A program made the position numbers and the translations under genes. DNA of 64,000 nucleotides. Source: Proteromonas lacertae (taxonomy: Eukaryota > Sar > Bigyra > Opalinata > Proteromonadidae). Position 1 is the stretch's first letter, and every line of letters starts with the position of its first letter. The stretch is taken from the NCBI GenBank assembly GCA_002245135.1, contig NGBS01001160.1, positions 124,001 through 188,000 of the forward strand. Reading direction: 5' to 3'. Below the pieces are notes generated by a model that saw only the letters and a list, made by a program, of their open reading frames with translations, had not been told where the DNA came from and did no database searches. This document shows, piece after piece, positions 23,714 to 34,900 of the stretch.

Positions 23714-26045
23714 ATGCAAATGTCAATTGAAGAAGAAGAACCAGATATTGAACAAAATGACGAAGAAAATGAAAATCCAGCTCAGCAGAAACCTGGATTT
23801 GACCCTCATTATGCTCCACCTACTGATGATGAAATTAGACAACTTCGTAATACATCAGAAATAGTCCATTCACAATTATTGAAAATGGAGGTATTTATTA
23901 GATGTATTATGAATATAGTTTGAAGAATTATTGTCAGAAATTAGAATAAAGTATCACAAAGATGGGAAATTAGAAATATTTCTGAAGCATATTAAAGAAT
24001 TGCTTATGAACGTACAAGATGAAGAAGTATTTATGTAAATGAATCATTTATTGTATAGATTTCAACTGAAGATATCAGCATCAACGGAATCAACTTTCAT
24101 AATGAAAATCTCTCAATTAAATTCGTTAAACCAACAAGAGTAGATCTGATAGGAAGCTATTTAATACATACTATAGTTAAAACAAAACAAAATGTGAATA
24201 TTTCATTCCAAATGCCAAATGTATATTTATTCTTTATCATTGTATTGTCATTAGTCAATATTTGAAGAGAATGATTATATGAATCATATATATTTTGATA
24301 AAAGAAACTTATATTTATCTCACTTATGTCAATACTTACAAAGTAACAATGAGCAATTTTATGTGAAATTATCCTATTTCAGAAATGATCTATGGAAACC
24401 AATCATTATATTAAGACCAAGTATAAATAAATATATAATAATATATATATATATATATATAGAGAATCATTCCTTATCCAAATATTCAATTACATTAATT
24501 CCATCTATATCACAAGATGCAATACCAATAAAGAAATGTAATCCTACTAGAAACAATAATAGAAGAATACAAGAATATAATCTACCACAAATACCAACAC
24601 CACATTATTCTTATCGTATTTTAGAGGATATGTACTATACTGAGTGTTTGACGTTTTTACATAAAAAGATAAAAGAATGTCCTGCTTTGATTGATGCTAT
24701 TTTAATAGCTAAAACTTGGATTGCTAAGAGAGATTTGAATAAATATAGTGATACAATAAATGGATTTTTGTTTTCTATGTTATATTTATATTTATTCAAT
24801 ATTAAAGTGTTGAACAATGAGATGGAATCTTCTCATATATTTAAAGTCACTTTGAATTATATAAATACAAATGATATTTCTTCAATTATAATGACAATTG
24901 ATCCATCCACTAATAAGAGTATTACTTCAGAGATAAAAACCAATTTTCAAAAGGCATATACACTTACATTCTTATCATCAGATTTACAGTTTAATATAAT
25001 GGGAAGAGTGTCAAAAACAGCTTATAAAGAAGTATATTTATTTATTCATTTATATTTTATAGTTTCTGCAACTAGTAGCAAGTTCATTATCACTCTATGA
25101 GAAAGATCCAATGGAAGCTTATGATTTATTATTTTTGAAAAACTATTCGTTTTTAACTAATTACGATGTAATTTTAAGTATTCCATTACCAAATTCTGAA
25201 ACAATCAATGATAAAATTGATTTATTGAACAATTACTGTGACAATCATGAATTACAAGGATGGTGTAAGTATTTAGAAGAATATTTATTAGACAAAGCAT
25301 ATAATACTAGAATCAATGGAATTAGATGTGTTTATAGTTTGAATAAAGATGAATGGGATATTGAAGATGATAATAATAATAATATAATTAATACAATACA
25401 ATGTGGTTTATTATTGAATAGTGATGAATGTTTTAGAGTATTAGATAAAGGTCCACAAGCAAATAATCAAATAGAATCAAATGAGTATAGACAATTTTGG
25501 GGTAATAAATCAGAACTTCGAAGATTTAAAGATGGCTCAATATTAGAAACAATCAGTTGGGAGAATAGAAAGAATAATAATAAACCATTTAGTAGATTAC
25601 AGATAGTTGGAGAAATAGCAAAATATATCATTCCTTTACATTTTAATTCAATAAATAGTGATGATATTATTTGTATTAATGAATTGGTATTGCCTTGGTT
25701 GGATTATAAAAGTAAAGATTTTGTTAATGAATATACAGCACCAGCATTACAAGCATTTGAATTACTGTCAAATACAATCAAAGACTTGGAGATTGAAACA
25801 CCAGTTTCACATTTATCATTAAGTTCAGATAGTATAATTCATAATTTTAATTTCATTATAGTTATAACAAAAACATCAATAAGAGTTCCAGAGAATATAA
25901 CTCACAATAATAAACTTATCACAGATTATATATCCAATAGGTGTAGTTATGGAAATGTATAGTGATATTGTCTATCCACCAAATTATATACATTTCATTA
26001 GAATGAAAGAACAAATATTGATTAATATAGCAACAGAGTATTGTT

Positions 26046-26081
<36 letters not shown>

Positions 26082-27368
26082 TATTATTTAGATTGAAAAG
26101 TAAACATATCAATTGTTATTTAACAAATGAGAATATTGATATTATAGTGAATAATTACTTATTCAGATGTTATATTAGATTTCCAAATGAATATAATTTT
26201 ATGTTAAATTCAATGAATCATGACTTTGAAGAACCACATTTGCTTCATTTCATACATTATTATTTATATTTGCCATATCATACATCATTAATTAGAAGTA
26301 TAACAAGTCAATATCCATCATATTCTGATACAACCAGACTTGTGAAAATATGGATGTCTATTCATATGAATTCATATGATTTTTCTAGTGAAGTAGTTGA
26401 TTTATTAGTCTCATATGTTTATATTCATTCTGAACCTAATTTACCACCTAAAAATCCATTTTTAGGATTTATTCGATTCTTACAGTTTATTACAACATTT
26501 TCATTCACAGAAACACCATTAATTATAGATAATTTATCTAATTTTTCTATTCAAGACAAACAAGATATTATGACTCAGTTTAACACAATAAATCATAATG
26601 AAAAACCGATTTATATTGTTACAGCCTTTCATAGAGATTATCAATGGAAATCATTCTTAACCAATGAATATCCAAGAAAAGAAATATTCCAAAGATTAAA
26701 GATTATTAGTAATAAATCATTAAAAACTATAAATGATTTATATAGTGGAGTTATTTGTAATAGAAATAACAATAGGGATAGTCAAACAAATAATATTTGT
26801 TTAAAGTTAATGAAATCTACAGTATTTAAATTACAGTATTCTGATTTTGATATGGTGATAAATTGTGATGAAAAGTATTCTGTTCCAATTTCAAAGTATT
26901 TAAAGACAATACCTTTACAGAATAAAACAGTAAAGAGTAATGGTAAAAATTATAATATTGAAATATATACAAATCTATTAGATTCAATAGCGCAGAAGAT
27001 GTTAATAGATTATAATCCAATTAAACTGTTAATTGATGAATTGAACTCTAAATACAATTATTTAGGTTTCTTTCTCTATGATTCAACATTTAATAACAAA
27101 ATTTGTGTTATATTGAAACCAATGGCATTTTTACCTGTTCCATTTAAAATATCTGAATGTTCAGATTCTATTCCAATTGAATCAAAAGGAGAGATGAAGT
27201 ATACTGTTCCTAATATGCTTGAAATTGTAAATACAATCAAAGAATCAGGAAGAGGATTGATTACAGATGTTAAGATTGAAGTAAGCCAGTTATTATCCTT
27301 ATAATTGATAAATAACCTATTATTGTTTGTTATTTTAGTATCTGGGATTATATGAATATGATATTTAA
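23714..27368 (+). CDS. NOL6/Utp22-like nucleolar protein (Nrap domain), SSU processome
   Basis: ATG at 23714. At least nine short introns, e.g. near 23889-23920, 24032-24058, 24219-24253, 24421-24462, 25031-25061, 25832-25861 (30 nt), 25941-25962 (22 nt), about 26039-26092 (TA-rich) and about 27281-27338. The last exon ends YLGLYEYDI with TAA at 27366-27368. The product of about 1,080 residues (human NOL6 is about 1,150) shows Nrap features: an acidic N-terminus, then the nucleotidyltransferase-like core with DLIGSYLIHT, DAILIAKTWIAKRDLNKY and GFLFSMLYLYL, ELRRFKDGSILETI in the middle, and the C-terminal KKLLIDELNSKYNYLGFFLYD-like segment (about 27010-27080). The family acts in pre-40S assembly with the UTP-C/CK2 module. 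Assignment is strong; a few junctions are approximate. Confidence 0.88.
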
Positions 27369-27497
27369 ATATCATATAATGTTTGATATATTAAATAATA
27401 TTAACAACTTATAAAAGAGAAAAAGAATCTCTAACATTTGATAAGAATCAATGAAGATTCAAATAAACTCGGCTTGAGAATCTTAGAGATTTCAAAA

Positions 27498-28411
27498 ATG
27501 AAATTTGGGAAGAAATTAGCGTATTAGTTATTAAATGTTATAAAATATTAGTCATGAAGTAGTTGCCTTTGATTCTATGTATATGAAATCATTCGTAAAG
27601 TACAAATTAAGAAAGAGTGGAATAGCTGCATGTGTAGCTGATAAATCTGGTAATACTACAAAAGAGTATATAATTTTATCAAATTTAAATGTAGATGGAT
27701 AGCTAATTTAAGAAAGGATTTATCAAATGTCAATAACTGTTATGATATGAAGTTGGAATATATTAATAGTACATATGAGGAATATTTGAAGAGATATGAG
27801 AATCTTGTATTTATATAATTTATTTATTTCTCTTAATACTAGCCAAACGAAAAATTTTCATTGATAAAAAAGAAGACATTACAAACACAGATAAGACGTT
27901 TATATGGTGAATTACAGCTATTACTCTTTTTTACTAAATTGAATTATACAGGTTTTCGTAAAGTGACTAAAAAATTTGAGAAGAATACAAAAGCAAAATT
28001 TTTTGAAACATTTATGTTAGAAGTTGTCAAATCCAAATTTGTTGATCAAACTCCCATAAATGATTTGGATGAAAAAATACAAGTATTTCTTTATCTTTTT
28101 TATTATCTCTTTAATATATAGCGTTTATACTCACTAATATCCCAAGGAAGTGAAAAAACAGAAGAAGATGGAATTAAAGTAGGTCTATTAGATCAAGATC
28201 AAGATAGATTTATTGATGCAAAATTGAAGAGAATGGATTTAAATTTCAAAAAGTTGTTAGATCCAGAGAAAGAATTGCATGAAGCATTAGAGAAACAAAG
28301 AAGTATAAATAATATATATATATATATAATATAAATATAGAAGCACCAGGTCAAGAATTACTAAGAAAAACACTTTATGATGATGATATGAAAGATGTTG
28401 ATTCTGATTAA
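27498..28411 (+). CDS. SPX-domain protein
   Basis: ATG at 27498 gives MKFGKKLA, the canonical SPX start (MKFGKxL). Five short introns: about 27518-27549 and 27665-27693, 27807-27842 (36 nt), about 28082-28121 and 28303-28340. The spliced product is about 245 residues. It continues HEVVAFDSMYMKSFVKYK, then RLYGELQLLLFFTKLNYTGFRKVTKKFEK (about 27896-27986), the SPX helices that carry the inositol-pyrophosphate-binding lysines. It ends in a charged tail (TLYDDDMKDVDSD, TAA). No EXS, VTC, ring or transporter domain follows, so this is a stand-alone SPX protein, probably a phosphate-status sensor. The partner is unknown. It lies 130 bp downstream of NOL6 on the same strand. Confidence 0.8.
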
Positions 28412-28514
28412 ATATAAAGGTATGTAAATCTACTTAATTTTGGATTGTTTATTATTTTGTTTATATTTTTTTTTTCAATTTAACACAAAAATTATATAAA
28501 ATATCACACAATAT

Positions 28515-29307
28515 TCATGTAATTACATTATCTTTACCATTACTGGTGGGTAATAACACTTTACTTCCATTATCATTTACATCAACAAAAGCATCTTTTA
28601 CTGGAGGATAATAAGTTGTATTTGTCATAGGCACAGGAGAAACATCTACAGGAATACCTTGAACAGGCTGTATTTTAGCAGAATATATAGGTTCTGGTAT
28701 AGATGTTGTTGTGGATGAACAATTACATTCAGCTTTATCTCTATTTCTCATAATACAACAACAACCACATATCAGCGAGGTTATCATTATTACAGATGTA
28801 CCAAATATAATACCTAAAATAGCTTCTACCTCATTCTCTGGATCATAATGACTTCCTTCATATACTTTTGCTTTCTTTTTGAATTCAACATAATAAGGAT
28901 GTTGTAAGAATTGTGACACATAACATATAAAATACTTTACATCTTCATCTTCGCTTAATATATTCATTTGTGTTTTTGGACAAGATACATACCTTTCATT
29001 CATAACAGTTGTATAGTAATCATAATCTCTTGGAGATAATGGAGAGAATATACAATTAATAGTATTCAAGTGCTAATGTTTCACATGCATCTGTATTTTT
29101 AACAATTATATTACCATATGCCATATATCTCTTTCTGTCTTTTATATATACAAAGTTCATTGAACTTATATCTACTAAATCTTCATCTTCAATTTTCAAT
29201 TGTGTGAAATTGTAATTAATATGTTTAGTATTTGTATAAGTAGTATTACTAGCACAAATATAGCGCATGCATATCATGATAAGTATTGAATATGTGCTAT
29301 AGGTCAT
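28515..29307 (-). pseudogene. Type I membrane protein of a three-member local family, broken by a single-base frameshift
   Basis: Start ATG 29307 with a signal-peptide-like N-terminus (MTYSTYSILIMICMRY). The reading frame runs to about 29070 and then must shift by one base to continue to TGA at 28515. The second part has SCPKT, a DEDVKYFIC motif, a TM helix (ILGIIFGTSVIMITSLICG), Cys residues just inside the membrane, and the end GSKVLLPTSNGKDNVIT. Allowing one extra base near 29068-29072 gives exactly nine residues between the two ectodomain cysteines, the same as in both neighbours (29540-30389 and 30608-31642), so a one-base insertion or assembly error is more likely than an intron. It could be an intact gene with a sequencing error. 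Confidence 0.65.
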
Positions 29308-29539
29308 TAAAATCAAAACATAAAAATCTGACAATACACTTTATACATGTATTAATCGTATTAATTTATATTATCTTAGAATATGAGTTAATATCTAATA
29401 TCATATATATATATATATGTTTGTTTTAATTTGTAATGAACATATGTTAAGTATTATGAAATGTTTATAAAATTCGTATATTCTACTAATCACAAACAAA
29501 CAATTCTAACTATAATGACGTTTATGTATATTATATTAC

Positions 29540-30389
29540 CTATACTGGATTTCTAGAACATGATGGCAGAAGAACTTTAGAACCTTTCTCATTTTCACAT
29601 TCATTCTTACTGTCAATACAAAATTCACGTTTAACATCAGTATCACTCATTAAATATTGATTATCGGTATGCATAACTGATTCATCAGGTCCTGGAAGTT
29701 GTTCTCCATAAAGGTAAGTATCTTCATCATTTACCTCCCTCAGCTCTACAACAAGGTTTATTAACAGAATCTTCTGGAGATAATACATCCACTGGAGGTT
29801 GAATTGGAGGTTGTGGAATTTGCTGTTGTTGTTGTTGTTGTGGATTGGGTATATTCTGCAAGCTTTGAATTGCATCTTTTATATTATTTATATTCCCAAC
29901 CACAGTTTTTACTATTTGAGCAACAAAATTTGTTACAATTGCAACAATTATAATTCCTGTTAAATTGTTGTCTATCGTTTTATTTTCTTTGGATTTATAT
30001 TCTTTATATCTCGAAGTTATATCTACTGATACTATTTCGTTGTTATAGTCATTAATACATCCAAAGTATTGCACAATATCATTATCACTAATTTCACTAA
30101 TCTCTGTACTTGAACAAGACATAGGATATACTTTGTAAGAGTAAGAAAACTGTTCTTCAGAATCTATTGAACTTTCACTAAATATGCATTTTAGATGGTA
30201 ATTTTGTATTGACTGACAGTTAATAGATGTTTTAAATTTGATAAATCCATAAGCTATATATTTATTTCTCAAAGAAAGGGATTCATATTTGATATTACTC
30301 ATATCAATTGATAAATCTTTACTTTTAGCTCCTAAAACATCAACTAGTTGATTTTGAAGTATAAATAACAAGACAAAGAGGCAAAACAT
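29540..30389 (-). CDS. Small type I membrane protein, family member 2
   Basis: ATG 30389 (MFCLFVLLFILQNQLVDVLG signal peptide). The extracellular region has four conserved cysteines, including NCQSIQNYHLKC and NDIVQYFGC, then a membrane segment (GIIIVAIVTNFVAQIVKTVVG), a poly-Gln and Pro-rich cytoplasmic stretch, and a 43-nt intron (GTAAAT...TTCCAG, about 29692-29734) that joins AEGG to PDESVMHTDNQ. The end is GSKVLLPSCSRNPV, TAG at 29540. Compared with the next paralogue, GGPDESVMH aligns with AGPNQSILY across the junction, which supports the intron. I do not recognise the family. A surface receptor-like protein with a conserved intracellular C-terminal peptide is an inference. Confidence 0.7.
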
Positions 30390-30607
30390 CAAAATAAAAA
30401 TTATGAAACGACTATTTTTACTTTGACAATAATCAACTTTTTTACATGAACTATTTAATTATTGTCAAAAAATAAATGTTTATAAAATACTTTGAAATAT
30501 AGATGCTACATTGTATATTATTTATATGATATATTATGTGAAATTAGCTAAATTCAAAAAACAGAAAGTAAAATATAAATATTATTAAGTTCACTTATTA
30601 CTTTTAT

Positions 30608-30927
30608 TCAAACTGGATTACGAGATAATGTTGAAGTAGGTAAAACAACTTTACAAGAAGGATATTCTTCATCATCACTATTTGGATTATTCATTGTTGA
30701 AGCAGTAACTATTCCTGGAAGATTCGTATAAGTACCACCAGGTGTTAATTTTGAATCTATTGGATAAGTTGATCCCATATTGGCATTTATATTTTGTTGA
30801 GGATTTGAATATAAAATTGATTGATTTGGACCTGCTGGTTGGTTTGAATAATACTGAACTGTTCCATCAGGTAATTGCTGTGCAACTAAATAGGTTGTGC
30901 ATTGAGGTTGTGTTCCACTTGACATTA

Positions 30928-30958
<31 letters not shown>

Positions 30959-31642
30959 ACTTAAATCATTATTGATATTACCATTACTGGGAGGAACATA
31001 AGCCATTGTTGGGGCTTGAGCATAAACTACTTGATCATTCTTTTTTGTTGCTATTAATGCAGGTGGAGGCTCACCATTACAAACTACTGATTTGCCTCTT
31101 TTCTTTACCATACAACAACAACATATTGATCCTACTACAACAATTATAACTGAACATCCAAAAACAATTCCAACAATTGCTACTGTTTCATCCATTTCAC
31201 ATTCATATTTGCTGTATCTATTTGACATGTCAACTGTATGTACAGTATCTGTAAGACAATTAAAATATTTAACATCACTATCATCACTTAAAACGTTAAC
31301 TGCTGTTGATGGACACTTTACTGTAAAAACATGGGTAGTATATATTTTAAATTGATCAATAGTCATAGGTTGTGATGAGAATGAACACTGCATTTGACTA
31401 CCTGCGTAAGTTGCACAATCCATTACATGTTCAAATTTAATATTACCAGTACACATATATAATTTATATTGTGGTAAATAAGTAAAGCTTAAAGCACTGA
31501 ATACTAATGACCCTTTACTATCACCTGTATTTCTTAAATTTGGATGATTCTTTCCTATAGATTTAGTCACATTACTATTTGTTGCTTTTAATTTGTTTAA
31601 TAAACACACCAAAATCAACAGTAAGTTTAGATTATTCAACAT
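30608..31642 (-). CDS. Small type I membrane protein, family member 3 (single exon, 344 aa)
   Basis: ATG 31642, signal peptide MLNNLNLLLILVCLLNKLKA, and an ectodomain of about 140 residues with the family cysteines (DCATYAGSQMQC, DSDVKYFNC). The TM helix is TVAIVGIVFGCSVIIVVVGSI, followed immediately by a CCCC cluster that is likely palmitoylated. The cytoplasmic tail of about 150 residues is rich in Asn, Pro and Gln with a poly-Asn tract, and ends CKVVLPTSTLSRNPV (TGA at 30608). The conserved elements shared with the two genes to its left are the cysteine spacing, the DxDVKYFxC motif, the juxtamembrane basic/cysteine region and the C-terminal VLPTS...RNPV peptide. Function unknown. Confidence 0.75.
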
Positions 31643-31955
31643 TTCAATTTTGAAACGGATAGTTTTTTCTTGACAAAAATGTTGCTTCTAATTTTCTAGA
31701 CTCTATTTGCGTAAAATAATGGTTTAATTTTTATACTCTCACACAAATATTAACCTTCTAATAATATATAAAAGGAAAGTGACAATCAACTTCTTTCATT
31801 GCTTATTCATTCTTTTAATGTATTTTTTAAGAAGTTTTATGTGTTTCAATAAATATTATTTCATATCATATTCATCATTTAACTATGTATATCACTTATT
31901 TAATATTTAAAAATATAGCGAGTTTAGAACGGTTTTTCAAATTTTTAATTTTTGA
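31643..31955. other. Divergent intergenic region
   Basis: About 310 bp between the 5' ends of the surface-protein gene (-) and the HEAT-like gene (+). AT-rich, no ORF or RNA gene seen. It presumably carries both promoters. Confidence 0.45.
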
Positions 31956-34900
31956 ATGAATCTCGACAACAATTCAGAATATAATGAAGAAATATATCCA
32001 AGTATTCACATAATTGCTAATGTAATCTAGATGAATACAATCTGCAAAGAGAATTAACTCCTAGGTCTCATATCTCGTATTTTCATTATTTTCCTATCAT
32101 AGAGATATAATCCCACAATCTATAATATCAGCAAAAAGTAATAACTCAAAAGTATCAGATGTTGTTTTAAATCCAAATGGTTTTGATGTACCAATTCCAT
32201 TACTTAGTAGAATTATTTCTGAAACAGATGTACCATTAACATCGGCAACATCTTCTGTTCATTTTTTGTTATTAGGATTATGTCAGGCTTTTGAGCTTAC
32301 ACCAGAAGAAGCATCGATTTACATATCTAGAAATATTGATCAATTATTTGACTATATTATTAATGGGTATAATAATAATTTTCAACCAGTTTACAAATTA
32401 TTCCAAATATACATAAAATATGCTTCTAAATTAGGTTTAATCCTAGTAGATGAATCTCATTTAATCCCACAAGTATTTAATTTACTCTCAAAGTCATTTT
32501 ATTCTCAAGATGAGAGAATTATTGAATTAGGTGTTGATTTAATAAGTACAGTAGCTAAATATGCAGAATCACAATCAAATTATTCACAACTCTATGAATG
32601 GTTATGTGTAGCCTACGAAAATAATAATAATAATAATAATCCAATGATTTATAGATTAATAGAATTATACAAAACAAAGCATTCATTAAGGAACTCCATA
32701 ATTAGATTCTTATCTTCTTATTGTTTGCCATATGTTGCTGATATTACATTAGATATTACTCCAAATTACTTAGATACAATGACAGATTATATACCATTCT
32801 TACATGGTATTTTAGATATAATAAATATCGATGTTTTCTCATATGATGATCTTAATCAAATATATGAATTATGTGTATCAATAAGAAGTACAGTTGATTA
32901 TCAATTATTATCATTTACATTACCTTATGTGTATATGGAATTAATAAGATTATTAAATGGAAATGATGAAGAATCTATTAATCTAATTGATAATTGTATT
33001 GCTGAGTTGAAAAGGTTAATAAGAACACCAAATCCTGATTTACAGATAATATCATTATCCTGTATGTTTCATTTGTTAGATATATTTACTAAAAATAATC
33101 ATTGTTTTGCACCTTCGTTATATAAAACAATTATATTTACATTCTTAGAAACAAGAAAACAACAAGTATATTTTATTTATATATATTTATATATTTATAG
33201 TTTATTCATCATTACATTATCAGTAATTTAATAGAATTACTCACAGATAGTCTATCATCTGTTCCAATAGGAATTTTAGTAGAACCATTAATGAAACAGA
33301 ATACTCATTATCAAATGGATAATTATGACTTACAGTTATTATATACATTATCATCCCATCCTATGTTAACTGCTTATCACGCTGGATTGATATTAGATCC
33401 ATTAAAACCACTGTTATTTAGAGATAAAATACAAAGTCCAATATGTAGTTTAATATATGTTATTATTATATTAAGGTTTAATGATGAGAATATTATGAAT
33501 ATTGTTCAAGATACTGTACAAATGGCAATTGAAAATATTGTTCATACTATTAAGAATAACAGATTGATTTCATCCAATACAATTCCATTTAATTTATGTG
33601 TTGATTATTTAGCTACTTTATTACTATCTAATAATGCTTTAATTATTGAAAATACAGCCAATGAGATAATTCCATTACAACCATTACCAGTTGATATAAT
33701 TGATGATATTCGTAAACCAATTGATAATTTATTTGAATTAATTCAAATTGATTCACCACCACCTGAGAATAATGAATATTTTGAAGAGAATAATAATAAT
33801 AATAATATGGAAGAATATAATAAACTATTTGCTGCACCATCTTTATTTGAAGAAGAACAGAATGAACAGCAATTACAAGAACAACAAGAGCAACAGCAAC
33901 AAGAAGAATTAATGAAACAATATGCGAAAGAACAACTTAAAGATCTTCAAATTGATAATCCTGAAGATGTTGTTATTTATCCTGATGATGAAGAAGATAT
34001 TAATAATGAAGAAGAAAGGAAAAATAAATCATTTCGTAAAACTCCAATACCATCAAAATCATTAAGACAAAGTCAAGAAGATTTATTGAAACAACAATTA
34101 ATTGATCAGCAACAACAGCAGCAACAACAACAAATAGAACAACAGCAAAAAATAATTGAAGAACAGCAGAGACAATTGAAAGAACAGCAAGAATTGTTGA
34201 AAAAACAACAGAAACAACAAAAACCTTTATCTTCAGTATTACCAAATGAAGATAATGATGATGAAAAAGGTGAAGAAGAAGAAGAAGAAGAATATGAAGA
34301 AGAGAATTATAATCAATATAATAATGTAATACAGCCAGTAGAACCTCCTCCTCCCTCTTATTTTCCTCAAGAAAGGAGTAAACCTCCATCTCAAGTAAGA
34401 CAAGCATTTAGAACACCACTTCCACCACCATCGAGTCATGAAAATAGACCTTATAATGCTCCAATTAATGAACCATTGTTTTCACAACCAATTGATTTTC
34501 TTACAACACCTCAATCTGATGAAATAGATGCTAAACCATCAGTATTTCCTACAAATGGAAATGATGTTTTTATTCCTCCACTCAGACCTCCAACAAAAGA
34601 ACAACAACAAAAACAGCAACAGATGGAACAACAACAAAGAAAACTACCATTAGATAAACAAACTAAACCTAAATCAAAAATACCAATGAAAAAGAAATCA
34701 CGTTTTCCACCAATCAAGCCAAATCAACAACAAGAAGATTACAATGAAAATGAAGAACCAATCAAATTTAGATCAGCTAGAAATAACATTCCTCCTCCAT
34801 CTCTATCATCAAAACCATTAATTCCTCAATTACCAGATAATAACAATAATGAGAGGAATAGTAAGAAGAATAGAAAGTATTATACACCTCCTGTTCCTGA

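Noticed and set aside
24421-26092. TA-repeat tracts as microsatellites or structural elements
   Set aside because: They lie inside short introns of NOL6 and similar genes and are typical of AT-rich introns here.
29690-29740. Frame break in surface-family member 2
   Set aside because: A 43-nt GTAAAT...CCAG intron fits, and the joined sequence aligns with the paralogue at 30608-31642, so no frameshift is needed.
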